Positions 51,301 through 60,510 of a stretch of 64,000 bases of DNA are shown piece after piece. Below the pieces are notes generated by a model. It did not search any database and was not told where the DNA came from. It saw only the letters and a list, made by a program, of their open reading frames with translations. Position numbers and translations under genes: made by a program. The number at the start of each line of letters is the position of its first letter. The first letter of the stretch is position 1. The stretch covers positions 39,150 to 103,149 of the forward strand of contig JASANG010000858.1 in NCBI GenBank assembly GCA_030248215.1, written 5' to 3'. Origin of the DNA: Enoplolaimus lenunculus. Lineage: Eukaryota > Nematoda > Enoplea > Enoplida > Thoracostomopsidae.

Positions 51301-54073
51301 CGTTGTTGAACCGCAAGTTTGTATGCGAATGCTGTTCGCTTTTCAGATTTGATTAGATACCGAGCCTAGCTTAGTGTACCAAATATGCTAATTAGTAAGG
51401 GTTGCAGTTGTGTTGGACGGTTTTACGTTTGTTTTAAGTTGTATCGATTATTTTGTTACAATTTTTCAGTTTCAACATTGACATAATTCAGCAAAGACTC
51501 CACCTAAACATAAATCATATCATACAGGGCCATTCCCTTAGCCTTTTTTGGAACATTCATGCAGTTGAGCTGTGGATATGCGAAAAACTTGAGGGCAAAC
51601 AACCATTTGGCCCTGTTTTGAACGATCTAAATTATTAGCTATATTTTATTCAATGGTAGCTAACTTATACATCTGTAGAGTAATATTGTTATGTTTGGCC
51701 AAAGTCGCCACTGGGGTACGTTGGTTGTCTTAAATCAGCCATTATTGCTTGTTTTATCTAAACATATAAATCTTAAAGTTTGTTATCAGGGTGCAACCGA
51801 ATAACCGTTTCGTTTCCGGTAAAAAGAGGTGTCCGTTTCTGTTTCTGTTACATACAAATAACGGAAGTTACTTATGTTATTGTTATGTTCAAAATTAGTT
51901 GTAAATCACGTATATATCTCGCAATTATTGGTTGCAGATATTCTGCAATTGTTTGAAACGAAACAAAAATTATGAAATTCATCCAAAATCTTAAAAGTTT
52001 CGATGCACCCGCGCGCCTTTGTTTCTTTCCACGTTCTGAAAAACCGGTGAATATACGCAGTCCTCTATAGTGTCGGCAGAAAAATAAAACATTTTTGAAT
52101 ACTTCGTTTCCGTTTCCGTTAATTTTACTATCCGTTTACACCCTGTTTGTTATAATTTAAAAATGGTTTTTATGTCGTTTCAGATTGAGTAGCGTATTCA
52201 TGTATTTTTTCTCAACAGTTGACGAAACGTGAAAGAAAAAGACAATTGCTTTGGAATCAATTACGGTCAATTTATGACGTAAACTTACACAAATGTCTTT
52301 GTCAAATCTTGAACATAATGCGAACAAACACGCTGGGTAATGAAATTTTGAACAAAATTTCGTACACGTTCCTAAAAGTAAAAGTGTAAGTTAATTTCAA
52401 CTTGAACATAACCTATCAAGTATAATCCGTCTAACAAGGTTACAGACTAAGGCCCATGTACAAAACAGGGCCGGAACAGAAGTATATTCAAGCGTATTTC
52501 TAATCCTAAGCCAAGCGTAGGAATGAGCCTAAGCGTAAGATGAGCCCATTCCTAAGTCTAAGTATAAGTCTAAGCCTAAGCCTAAGCAAAAAAGTTAGTC
52601 GAAAGCATAAACTGACTCTATTACAGCGCCGCAGGAAAATGTTCCGGACCTATTCTATACAAGGGCCCATACTAAATATAAGTAAGCGCAAACCTTTGTT
52701 AGAATATTTGTTGAAAGATCATAAAAATGAACCGAAAATTTCTAATCACCGGTGCATGGGCCAACAACGGGGTAAATTTAATTGTAATTGCAAGTCAATG
52801 TAAATTATGCAATTGCAATAAAGTTTCCTATACATATGCAGATAATTATTGATACGTTATCTGAAAATCAGTTTTGCATTCCAGTAGTTGTGTTTGGCTA
52901 TCTTGAGCCACAATTTTCATTTGGAAAGTCTCCGTTGCCATCTGGGTCAAACTGGTTTTTTGTAACACGTCAATTAGCGAGTGACACGTGGGCCAATGAG
53001 GGAGTGAAAGCGAGTTACGTAGGCGGTGAACCGGTATATAAGCTGAAACGCTTGAGCTTTGGGGGATTCATGGTTAGATTGTTCGTTGTACCCGTTTACC
53101 TTGCTTTACTCATAGTATCGTTATTTTGTCGCATAATAAACTGTAAATTGTTTACGTTAATAGTATTGTTGGATTTAGTCGGCGTTTATCTCTGACAAGC
53201 ATCCCTTGAACTGGTTTTTGACGCACCGCATAAATTAGATGGAATGCGTCTATTCAGCAATAAAACAAAACATACCGGTCCCATTGGAGGTAACTCGTCA
53301 GCGGAAAAGTTCGCGTTCGCTTCCCGGCGTCTCGATCGCCGTGAAACGGTTTTCTTGATGTCATCTTCGATGGTGAACACCGCCGGCAAACTATGAGGTG
53401 TTAAATCATCCTAAAATATAAAAAAACAATTACAAAATATTTGTATAACTGCTAACTTATCGTTCGTTTAGTGCTGACCGTGGGAAAATTATTAAAATCT
53501 GATAGTAGACTTGGCACACCCCCAAAAGCCACATTGTCAGTTGACTTATACGAAGCTATTCTGAAATTTTGCTTTTGTGTATTCATAGTATTTTTCACCA
53601 CAGACAAGCAAAATTAGATTACTTAAAATCGGCAATCAAAGCAGTAGTTAGTACACTTGTAGCTGTGACATTTAGGAATTTATCCCACCGGCATACATTA
53701 GCTTTGGATTTATTATATACCTTACGACAGCGAAGCTGCTATCTTTACACGTTCCGTCTCACCATAGCTGTCATACTGCAATATTTTGTGGACAGAGTAG
53801 AGAGTTTAACACTGAATTACCTCTAAATATGTTCTTAAGCATATTGCTCAATCCTAAGCTTAAGTTAAAATATTTGAATGTAGACTTTTATCTTCTACAA
53901 TCACAAATTTGGTAAAAAAGTCAACATTTTAAGCATACTTTACGACTTGCGTGCATACGAGATGTACAACTGGTGCTGACCTGTCTCACATCAACTATGG
54001 TATCTTGTCCGATTGAAAAATTTGCATAATGCACCGAACTGTCTTCGACTTTGGCAGTTTTTCGATTTTTCAT
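24315..54073 (-). CDS. TRPM-family cation channel, about 25 exons
   Basis: Exons: 54073-53981, 53410-53276, 52371-52289, 51037-50830 (3' end uncertain), 48126-47946, 46631-46462, 45792-45594, 45140-44975, 44478-44319, 43194-43122, 42262-42156, 41394-41197, 40434-40296, 37100-36945, 36333-36234, 34964-34754, 34279-34099, 32420-32302, 31147-31001, 29917-29663, 28484-28310, 27933-27768, 26626-26436, 25512-25380, 24669-24315; about 1366 aa. The N-terminal TRPM homology region is clear ([44 protein letters not shown]). Ankyrin-like helices and FIWAVLFNR follow. S1 to S6 lie at about 883-1145, with pore segment [14 protein letters not shown] and S6 [12 protein letters not shown]. The TRP-helix region ([27 protein letters not shown]) and a coiled coil with basic tail end the protein. 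NYLVQI after the TRP domain and the overall sequence favour the TRPM2/4/5/8 side; no NUDT9-like or kinase domain is present. Such channels pass mono- and divalent cations. Confidence 0.9.
25064..25326 (-). mobile_element. piggyBac-type MITE with tRNA-like core
   Basis: A 263-bp element flanked by TTAA at 25060-25063 and 25327-25330, with inverted ends CCCTTTCTCACAT and ATGTGAGAAGGGG, as in piggyBac elements. On the minus strand the core carries a tRNA-like A box (TAGCTGAGTGGT, near 25170) and B box (GTTCGAATCC, near 25115), about 45 bp apart. Related copies are at 54147-54440 and 54547-54808. Confidence 0.8.
25610..25760 (-). mobile_element. MITE-1 copy, GTTAC-type end
   Basis: TTTTTTGCTAAGCTTAGGC, hexamer-like runs, then CTGTTACGGCCCTAAAAGTAACAT, which is the end form seen at 49850 and 40467. 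It lies in a TRPM intron. Confidence 0.6.
29051..29348. mobile_element. MITE-5 copy
   Basis: Inverted ends ATGTCGTAGGCCAATCTGC and its complement ending GGTCTACGACAT. The interior repeats the motif GGCCTAGGCCAATTRG in both orientations. A second copy is at 31988-32274. It lies in the TRPM intron after the S3-S4 exon. Confidence 0.75.
30718..30896. mobile_element. MITE-3 fold-back copy
   Basis: Starts ACTGTAAAAAAGGTTAGTC and ends GACTCACCATTTTTTGCAGT, sharing AATTGACTCTATCCGAAATAG-like arms with the other two copies. It lies in a TRPM intron. Confidence 0.75.
31675..31870 (+). mobile_element. MITE-1-related remnant
   Basis: Many CCTAAG-like hexamers followed by AGGCCCTAAAATTAACATGAG, close to the GTTAC-type right end of MITE-1. 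The left edge is unclear. Other hexamer remnants lie at about 31180-31220 and 32690-32850 in TRPM introns. Confidence 0.45.
31988..32274. mobile_element. MITE-5 copy
   Basis: Inverted ends ATGTCGTAAGCTAATCTGC and GATTGACCGACGACAT. Same internal order as 29051-29348. It lies in the TRPM intron between the S1 exon pair, ending 28 bp from the donor of exon 32420-32302. Confidence 0.75.
33156..33600. mobile_element. MITE-2 copy, best-preserved ends
   Basis: A 445-bp element whose ends are exact inverses, TACTGTATTGACC and GGTCAATACAGTA, with TTATTCCGG/CCCGAATAAG just inside. TA at each edge. Other copies are at 19492, 21972 and 58779. It lies in a TRPM intron. Confidence 0.85.
35489..35745. mobile_element. 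MITE-4 fold-back copy
   Basis: Starts CACTGTAAATTCCGGTGAG and ends CATCGGAATTTATAGTG, with repeated AACTCATTCTGAGTTGA blocks inside. TT flanks both ends. The family recurs at 41424-41842. Confidence 0.7.
35871..36090. mobile_element. MITE-3 fold-back copy
   Basis: A 220-bp palindrome starting CACTGCAAAAACTGATGAG and ending CACCATGTTTTGCAGTG, flanked by TA on both sides. It lies in a TRPM intron. Confidence 0.85.
36590..36905. repeat. Tandem repeat, three diverged units
   Basis: Units starting near 36593, 36692 and 36825 share ACAATTAGGTTTATA, AAGCTTAGGCATTA and CTATTAAGCTTTTCTAAAAG. Spacing is about 99 and 133 bp. It includes TTAGGC-like motifs and ends 40 bp from TRPM exon 37100-36945. Confidence 0.6.
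37450..39660. other. Unassigned insertion-like block in a TRPM intron
   Basis: The flanking TRPM exons (40434-40296 and 37100-36945) join in phase, so this block is intronic. It differs in composition from its surroundings: GC-richer, with pyrimidine-rich runs on the plus strand. Open frames inside are short and show no domain. Near its right side a 41-bp sequence (TTTTCTGCTACCAACGCAGA and following bases) is repeated at about 39460 and 39549, and CCGAAAATTCTATTTTT is also doubled. It may be a decayed transposon, but no family can be named. Confidence 0.4.
40467..40658 (+). mobile_element. MITE-1 copy with 8-bp target duplication
   Basis: Starts GGCCAATGTTACTTTAAAGG and ends CAGTATTAACATGGCC, with CCTAAG hexamer runs inside. 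Flanks are TATTTTTC (40459-40466) and TATGTTTC (40659-40666), one mismatch. Confidence 0.8.
40981..41178 (+). mobile_element. MITE-1 copy next to a TRPM exon donor
   Basis: Starts GGCCGATGTATAGAAAAGGG, holds CCTAAG hexamers, and ends TGATCTTTATATCGTC. Flanks AAAAAATC and TAAAAATC (one mismatch) fit an 8-bp duplication. The right flank ends 10 bp from the 3' edge of TRPM exon 41394-41197. Confidence 0.8.
41371..41604. repeat. Triplicated 78-bp unit: TRPM exon start plus acceptor plus MITE end
   Basis: Three units begin at 41371, 41449 and 41527. Each holds, on the minus strand, the MITE-4 end, the acceptor sequence ACTTTCAG and the first eight codons of the TRPM exon. Only the first unit continues into the full exon (41394-41197). 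Confidence 0.85.
41424..41842. mobile_element. MITE-4 copy with internally triplicated left end
   Basis: Starts CACTGTAAATTCCAATGAG (three times, because of the 78-bp triplication) and ends CACTAGAATTTACAGTG. TA flanks both outer ends. Confidence 0.7.
42537..42890 (-). mobile_element. tRNA-derived SINE, split by MITE-1
   Basis: On the minus strand the head reads TGGCGCAGTGGTAGAGCG (A box like a tRNA, near 42870), with GATAGTTTGAGCC about 35 bp on, a degraded B box. The tail AAGTCCCGGTTCCTATTAAG matches the copy at 942-1045. MITE-1 at 42611-42803 interrupts it. Confidence 0.65.
42611..42803 (+). mobile_element. MITE-1 copy with perfect 8-bp target duplication
   Basis: Starts GGCCCATCTATAGAACAGGG and ends CCCTGTTCTATACATGGGCC, near-perfect inverted ends of over 25 bp. 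The interior is a run of CCTAAG-type hexamers followed by CAAAAAATTGGCTTAAAGC. CAATGCTG flanks both sides (42603-42610 and 42804-42811). Confidence 0.9.
43473..43655 (+). mobile_element. MITE-1 copy, diverged
   Basis: Starts GGCCAATGCTACATTTAGGG and ends CTCTTAAAACTGAAATGAGCC. Six of eight flanking bases match (AGTTTTCC and AATTTTAC). Confidence 0.6.
43890..44205. repeat. Tandem duplication, unit about 153 bp x2
   Basis: Both units contain TTATGAAAAATTTCATTTTTG, then CATTCCCGCACACTAATTG, then ATAGTGATATGTGTAGCAAA, with about 5 percent difference. It lies in a TRPM intron. Confidence 0.75.
46950..47850 (+). mobile_element. MITE-1 copy interrupted by a repeat-bearing insert
   Basis: The left part is GGCCAATGTATAGAGCAGGG to AGTAGTATA (about 46989). 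The MITE-1 interior resumes near 47780 with TAATAAGCATATTCGTAGGC. The insert of about 790 bp holds four diverged units starting near 47051, 47202, 47373 and 47541 (TATGCAAATTAGTTA then TTCATTTATCGG and GGTTTGTAAACAA), and a GGACGGACGG tract at 47688-47710. Confidence 0.55.
48466..48610. mobile_element. Small MITE with GGGTTT ends
   Basis: Starts TGGGTTTGCAAAACCC and ends TTTCGGAAACCCA; interior shared with 1264-1480. It lies in a TRPM intron. Confidence 0.5.
48629..48745. repeat. Short dispersed GTAGCC repeat
   Basis: CCCGTAGCCAGCTCACCTTGC, TTTTCAGGAGGGGCATTCAAG and GGCTGAAAATTTTCTAGAG blocks shared with the copies at 14336, 50152, 51066 and 57189. Confidence 0.55.
49238..49576 (-). mobile_element. 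MITE-1 copy carrying about 28 TTAGGC units
   Basis: A 339-bp element from GGCCCTTTTAAAGATCAGGG to TGTTCTTTACATTGGCC, flanked by a perfect 8-bp duplication GAATTCAC (49230-49237 and 49577-49584). Between about 49369 and 49538 it is an almost pure TTAGGC array, with a few TCAGGC and TTAGGT variants. It lies in a TRPM intron. Confidence 0.92.
49850..50004 (+). mobile_element. MITE-1 copy, GTTAC-type, with target duplication
   Basis: Interior CCTAAGCCTAAGCTTAAG, end CTAAAAGTAACATGGGCC. The left end is slightly degraded (AGTCAACGTTACTTTTAGGG). AGAATGTG flanks both sides (49842-49849 and 50005-50012). Confidence 0.85.
50152..50275. repeat. Short dispersed GTAGCC repeat
   Basis: CCGTAGCCAGCGCACCTTGC then AAAGGGTTTTCAATGAGTTA and GGTTGAAAACTTTCTAG, as in 48629-48745. 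Confidence 0.5.
51066..51223. repeat. Short dispersed GTAGCC repeat, copy with both ends
   Basis: Starts CAGTAGCCAGTTCACC and ends CCTCTTTTGGCTACGGG, weak inverse ends. Interior blocks shared with the other copies. It lies 30 bp upstream of the TRPM exon starting at 51037 on the minus strand. Confidence 0.55.
51787..52145. mobile_element. hAT-type MITE with perfect 8-bp target duplication
   Basis: Starts CAGGGTGCAACCGAATAACC and ends CCGTTTACACCCTG. TTTGTTAT flanks both sides (51779-51786 and 52146-52153). It lies in a TRPM intron. Confidence 0.85.
52451..52667 (+). mobile_element. MITE-1 copy with 8-bp target duplication
   Basis: Starts GGCCCATGTACAAAACAGGG and ends GACCTATTCTATACAAGGGCC. 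Flanks CAGACTAA and CATACTAA (one mismatch). It lies 80 bp upstream of TRPM exon 52371-52289 on the minus strand. Confidence 0.85.
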
Positions 54074-54146
54074 ATTGACCGCGATGAATTCATTTGAAAT
54101 TTAATTTATTAATAGTAGATATATTTAGACTTCTAAGAAAGCTTAA

Positions 54147-54440
54147 CCCTTTCTCTCATGAATATTTTCAAACCCTTTCTCTCATGAATATTTTCAATTT
54201 CATTTGAGATGTAATAACAAGGTTACATTCAGTCCCCGGTCTCACGGGTGGAAGGGGTTTACGATGTCCATTGAGCTATAGGTGCTTAACACTCGAGCTC
54301 AAGGGGCTCTCACGCCTTTTGGAGACTTTTCACTGCGCATATAAGGTAAACAATATTGTTAAACATTGCTCACACTGTCTGTATTGCACGTATATTACTT
54401 GTATTTAGTGGCTTTATAGTATACTTTATGAGTTAAAGGG
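54147..54440 (-). mobile_element. piggyBac-type MITE with degraded tRNA-like core
   Basis: Flanked by TTAA at 54143-54146 and 54441-54444, ends CCCTTTCTCTCATG and GAGTTAAAGGG. The left 30 bp are duplicated. The minus-strand core has an A-box-like TAGCTCAATGG; the B box is decayed. It lies about 75 bp upstream of the TRPM start codon. Confidence 0.75.
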
Positions 54441-54546
54441 TTAAACAACTGTTTACGGTATATATCTCAGAAAGATGCAACCTGACTATCACTCCAGGTG
54501 ATCAAGGCTATAAAAACGTCTCTTTTAAACATTCGCTTTAAAATCA

Positions 54547-54808
54547 TTAACCAATTCTCGCATGAATATTTTCTATTTTTTATCTGAGATTTGATTTAGA
54601 GTTAACTCGGGTCTTTCGGGTAGGTTTGAGTTTACTACCATCGCTGTCTTCAGGAGCTTGACGTTCGAGTTCAACCAGGTTTGCTACTTTCTGTATTGCT
54701 GAACATATACACGTGAAATTAAATTGAAAATACTGCAACATTGTGCGATAGCAGCGGACACAGTTTGTGCTGAGTTGCTCATTTCTATCCTCTGCGGAAG
54801 AAAGAGTA
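54547..54808 (-). mobile_element. piggyBac-type MITE, degraded third copy
   Basis: Left end CAATTCTCGCATGAATATT then CTATTTTTTATCTGAG, internal GGAGCTTGACGTTCGAG shared with the 25064 copy, right end near GAAGAAAGAG. Confidence 0.5.
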
Positions 54809-54809
54809 A

Positions 54810-57800
54810 ACAAAATTATTGATTTTAGACGCTACTTAACTGCGAAACATTGCTTGAAACACTGGTTCACTTTATATGCCATCTGATTCTGCGAGACCGT
54901 TTTACTGTCAAACACAACGCTATAACTGAATTTATGGTATTTGAAACGCTTGTGGTTCATGCACCCTCGCTACCTTAAATCAAAGCCTCTAATGTCTGAC
55001 GCCATATTTACGTCTAAATGAAAGCCTAAGTCTAAAACGTGAGCCTAACCGTCATTCCATGCCTAAGTTAATATTTTAAATCCTTCAAATTTCAAACTCT
55101 GTTTGGCAAAAAGGTGTACGCTGAGCCGTATAATTAACCAATTTAATGCTGGTTAACAATTGTACGACAGGAGTTCTGGTTAACTCTAAACAGTATCTGT
55201 GTTTAGTATAAATATGTTAACTGTTAATACTGTGCGCAGTGTCTTTCAGCTTCAATCACACAACTGGTTGCTTAGAAACTAACTTTTACAAACTGATAAA
55301 TTACAATACATTATTCAAAAAAGGTTTAGCCAAACTGAACACTTGGTTGTGATATTTGCACGGACGTGGCTGAAAAGGCATTTGAGTTTCTGAAGAGCCC
55401 TTTTCTTCAACATATACACTGTATGAAGTTGCAATATATATGTAGATATATTTATATATATGTATATATATATTTACATATATATATTTATATATATATA
55501 ACACCGCTTTAATCCTGCGAAAGGGGAAACGTATTTGAAACAGAAAATTAAGTTGCACCTTTATCCCCCTATAATTGTGGAACTGATTTAAGAGGCATTT
55601 CTGCGTTTCAGCGGCGAACCATTTTTTCCATGAAACTGCAATAGGGAAAATTTAAGCTTTAGACCAAGTTGTTTGCTTTTAGGCTTGAGCTTAAGGCATT
55701 GGTGCTATGCTGTGCCAGCTAACAAAGTTCACGAGACACCAAATCTAATGCGAACTGCAGAGTTGTCGAGTGATAACATCAGCGTCACGTGCGATTTACA
55801 ATTAGAATGGTACCTCAAGTTAAATATCGCGTGTTATTTTATTAATATTAATGTAAAGTGAAAAATGAACTAAGAGTACTTAATGTCATTTTATATATGA
55901 TGGCACTGACTGGTATGGCTGATGTTATGAAGTTAAATATCGAGCAAAGTATTATTTTGTAGAAACACCGCTGTAGCGAGAGTCTGCGTTTTGTCAGTAG
56001 TCCCAAATGAGGGACTCTGTTTTGTCCCTACACCCTTGGAACACTGTCAGGACAAAACAGGCTAACTACAGGGTGTGTGTTGTCATCAGGCCCTTGTTAC
56101 GCATAATCGTCAAATGTTTTAAATTACTCTTGCAGAAAACGTACAAAATTGGGATTAACCACAACCCCCTTTAATATACGCTCTCGGTTGGCGGCTTCGA
56201 AACCAGCGAATTCTTAAATCGTTTAGTTATCTGACGTGTCAAGAAACTGTAGGTGCAAAGTAGTAGTGAATCAAGAAATCACTATATAACAATAAGTAAC
56301 AACGCGGTGAAAGACTGTATACGGCCAGCGCCGTCCAATTCGCCTAATTTTCCACATGTCTATTTTAAAAATCTGGCAAGTTGGTATATCTCATTGCTGC
56401 ATGCTACCCTCGGTCATCCGCTAGGTAAGATTATGGTTTTTTGATGAATTAGGCTCGTGCACACGGTAGAACTATTCTTATACCTACGTGCCGACAGAAA
56501 TTTTTTGAGTATAGTTGCTAATAATATGGTTTTAGTTTATATAATAACGGTCTTGAGAGCATACTTTAATTCGGATGACAGCCACATACGATCCACATGC
56601 AATTTAAAGAGTTTTATTGTGTGAAAATTCAGAACACGAACTGTTTAAAAATGATCAAACTTGCTCAGCAGCCTGGGAAAATTTTTCACTGGTACCGTAA
56701 CACAGGTACTGAACCAAAGGAGTCCCAGGGTACATGAAATGCTACAAATGTTCCTTGTATCGAAACGCTGATGAAAAGTGCACAGGCACTAGAAGTCTTA
56801 GTCGCACCAAAAACTGCTGAAAGACCGGGTTGGAAAAACAGCTCTTACGATTATCGAAACAAGCACATAGTCCCATATCAAACTTCCTGAGCATGTGCGG
56901 TATAAAATCGCTGATGCACACACGAAATTTGATGTGTACTGGGCCGGCATTCTTTCCTTAGCGCCGAAAATAACGGCTTGATGCACCTTGCAAAAAGGTT
57001 AAAAAATTTCCACGAGGGGCATACAAGGGTTTTTGATGACTTCTAAGCAACGTTGAAAGTTTTCTAGAAGGACCAAAACCGAATACGAAAACTGTTTTAA
57101 CTGAATTATGGGTTTGGTTTGATGATTTATATGTCTGTTATTTTTCATGGACACTTGCTTGTCTTATAATGCGTGTCATTTTGAGGCTCTGATTCGAGCC
57201 CGTAATCAAGGAGGGGCCAGGTGGGTTCATCCCCCCTAACAAAATTTTGCCTCCCTGGAAAATTTTCATCCTTGCTTGTAAGTCATTAAAAACCATGGAA
57301 TGCCCGTCATGGAAAAATTTTAGCAACCCTTAGCAAAGTGAGCCGGCTACGGTTCTGCTCTGATTAAAACATGGAATATCGTTTCGGGTTCAAATGTCAC
57401 ATTTCGCTATCATACAGTCAGGAAAAGTTGATTCGTATATAATGAACTCATAAATTGAATTATATCTTTGCGTTTTGTTTATATCAGTTCTACAGTTTTA
57501 GGTTCATTCTTCATTTCGTCGGCGATTCAGAGGTGCTTATTCCAACGCTTCGAATGGATCACTGTTGTTCTGTATTGTTTTATTCGGTCAATCGACTCAT
57601 CAATTCACCGACGTGCGTGTATCCCATCGAGATTAAAGGCTTTACCGGTGATTGAACCAGAGCATTTAGTAGGTTTGTTTACTTTCGAACAATACTGTAA
57701 CAAATAATTTGCTAGACAGCCAAATATATGGTCACCGCGAGTGCAAACAAACAGTGTCATCTCACTGAACTAATTTTTCTTTACTAAATTTTGAAACATA

Positions 57801-58770
57801 TGTCCAAATCAAGGATAACTAGTAAATATCAATCGTGACCGCTTGAAACTTAGCGAGTTTCTACCAGCTACCATACTGTATGTAGATCCAGAGGGTACCC
57901 CTCTTGTTATTCGGTTACGGACTGTTATTTATTTTCAACCAGAGCTCCGCCACCCTTCGTTACTGATATATATCCGGTATTGCAACTATCCGTTGATTTA
58001 AACGTTTTTTTGCATTGCATCAAAAGCTTGAGCAATAATGCATGGTTATACTTTGGAATGTTACTTTCAAAACTTAAGTACGCTTTAAAGCTTCGAACTT
58101 AACTTTATTTGGTCCTTTAGTTATTTATGCGCTACAATTTGGAATAATTGACCTTTGCGCGGTGTCAATGAAATCAAATGTTGCCATAGTTTGACAAGAC
58201 CCTGTTGGCGTTTGCCCATCGCAATTTTTGTTATACGACACAGTTTTGCAAAAGAAATAAAAAAACAAATTCCGTACACTGATGATTTTTCATAGCATAA
58301 AACGTGTGGTACGAAAATGTTCTATTTCTCGTATTAATGTGTCAGAAAACTGCTGAAAATCATAGCAGAAATGAAAAACGCTCCAAAACCAAGGGCCTGA
58401 TCGTTCGAATGCTAATTTGGAAATTAGGTGTTGTATGAAAAATAGCAAAATATCGATGTCTGAAACGTTTCAATTGTAGTTGATCATTTTAATAAATATT
58501 TAGACTGAAAACTTTACGTACTGTCAAATTTTAGCTAAACAGTTATCTATAAGAATCAGATGTTAAATTTGTGTTAAAATTCAATAGTAATGCATCAGAC
58601 GCTAAATTGATGAAATTAATGTCATTTCAAGCTTACCGAGTGTTCTTTCAAGATACGGCGGTCTCCAATTATTAACTATATAAGTATCGAAGCCTTTCGC
58701 AGTGTGGTGCATTTATAATTAAATGAACAAATAATTCTATCTAAATGTTTGCATGATTCGTTTAGTTTTC
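54810..58770. other. Intergenic region without a recognisable gene
   Basis: Upstream of the TRPM gene. It contains an AT tract (55433-55502), hexamer remnants (about 55020-55060, 55650-55700), a GTAGCC repeat copy (57189-57360, with a partial copy near 56990-57080) and an edge-less MITE-2 fragment (about 57890-58160). Short open frames near 57455-57707 have no supporting splice signals or domains. Confidence 0.45.
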
Positions 58771-58778
58771 AACGTTTC

Positions 58779-59131
58779 TACTGTATTGACCCGAATAAGA
58801 GGGGGGACTGATGTTTATTTGGCCTTTCCAGACGGTACCCCCTTAACGTTTTTTGCCTTGCATCAAAAGCCCGAGCGATAATGCAAGGTTATACTTTGGA
58901 ATGTTACTTTCAAAACTTAAGTACGCTTTAAAGTTTCTAACTCAAGTTTATTTAGTCCTGGAGTCATTTACGCGCTACAATTAGGACTAATTGACATTTA
59001 TCGACTCTAATTATGATATAGGGACTCTATCCGCTTACGGAATCTTATTACGGATACGGACTCCTATTGATTAGGATTCAAAATGGGGACCGTCGCTCTT
59101 ATTCCCCCCTCTGATTCGGGTCACTACAGTA
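58779..59131. mobile_element. MITE-2 copy, 353 bp
   Basis: Ends TACTGTATTGACCCGAATAAG and GATTCGGGTCACTACAGTA, with the family's internal blocks. Confidence 0.8.
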
Positions 59132-59524
59132 CATAAAATTTGAGAAACTTTATTATAGTATTTGTATTTTCAAATGTGCATAGCACCTATCATTAGTCGC
59201 AATAGGCATCGAGTTTTTGAAACTGCGTATTAATGAGATAAGCAGCTGCTTGCAGCTATTCGTTGATTTTAAAACCTAATAATACCAGTTCATGATTAGG
59301 TGCTGTATTAACGTTAAAATATGCCTACCGATGACAGAATCATGCAAATTTTACTCCGAAATGTTGTTGCACAGTGAAAAACGGCAAAATATATTCGTTA
59401 CGTACACTGACAGTTTAAGTTCATATGAACACAGCCAATTCAAAATTCGCCAATCAGCAGGAAATTGATTTTAACCATACCAATTATGGCATTGGAATCC
59501 CACTTCATTTGGGACCGGTTTTAC

Positions 59525-59680
59525 TTTACCAGGGTTTTCACTCAAGCCTAAGCCTAAGCCTAAGCATAAGGATGAGCTTAAACCTAAGCGTAAGCCTAAG
59601 CTTAAACAAAAAATAGTTTAAAGATTGCTTGCTCTATTACAGACCCGCAGGAAAACGTTTCGGCCCTGTTCTATGGGGCC
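59525..59680 (+). mobile_element. MITE-1 copy, left end unclear
   Basis: CCTAAGCCTAAGCCTAAGC run, then GACCCGCAGGAAAACG and the right end CGGCCCTGTTCTATGGGGCC. Confidence 0.65.
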
Positions 59681-59913
59681 GTAATCATAAAGAAAATGTT
59701 TCTGTTTGATACACCATTTTTTCTGTTTTAAATGCAATTCCCTAACTCCGCGGTAATCATTCACAGTCGATTAATATTTGTTTTAAAAAATTGTCAACAC
59801 CGGATGTTGGGCAAATTGTAAGTATAAACTTATAGTTTGGTAGCTGAAAATCTACCTTACAGCTTACAGTAAATACAGTTATTATCCAAATTCATTTATA
59901 AAATTCATATATA

Positions 59914-59986
59914 ATGAAATTTACTCTGTTGGCATTGTTTGTGGTCGGCGCAGTTGCTGCTGTTTCGGGCCAGTGGGAAGAAATAG
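59914..59986 (+). CDS. Signal-peptide first exon of a secreted protein (partial)
   Basis: ATG at 59914 opens a 24-codon exon ending in a good donor (GTATGT, phase 1). The product begins MKFTLLALFVVGAVAAVSG, a textbook signal peptide: a basic residue, a hydrophobic core and small residues before a likely cleavage site at SG/Q, then QWEEI. Later exons were not identified. The MITE-2 fragment at 60147 and further repeats probably lie in its first intron. The protein family cannot be named from 24 residues. Confidence 0.5.
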
Positions 59987-60146
59987 GTATGTAGTAGGAA
60001 CCGATGGAAACTGTTCCAAGTTTGTTTCGTGCTTAGCGCAACTTTTTAATTTAGTCCTACAGAATCAAATAACTGATGTTAAACAAATGATCATCAATAT
60101 ACTGACAACCCCTGCGCAATTCAATTTTTGTCTTAGGTGCAAACGA

Positions 60147-60510
60147 TACTGTAGTGACCCGAATAAGAGGGGGGCTGATATTTATTTGGCCTCTCCAAAG
60201 GGTATCCCCCTGTTATTCGGTTACGCGGACTGTTATTTGTTTTCAACCCTCCCTCCGTCACCCTTCCGGTATTGGAACTATCTGTTGAATTAAACGTTGT
60301 TTTTGCCTTGCATGAAAAGCTTCAGCGTTAATGCAAGGTTATACTTTGGAATGTTACTTTCAAAACTTAAGTACGCTATAAAGTTTCTAACTCAACTTTA
60401 TGTGCTCCGGTAGCCATTTATGCTCTACGATTAGGGATAATTGACATTTAGGGACTCTAATTAGGATTTAGAAACAGTATCCGCTTACGAACTCTTATTA
60501 TGGAAAACCC
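60147..60510. mobile_element. MITE-2 copy, right end missing
   Basis: Starts TACTGTAGTGACCCGAATAAG and carries the internal blocks in order, but fades after GAACTCTTATTATGG. Confidence 0.65.
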
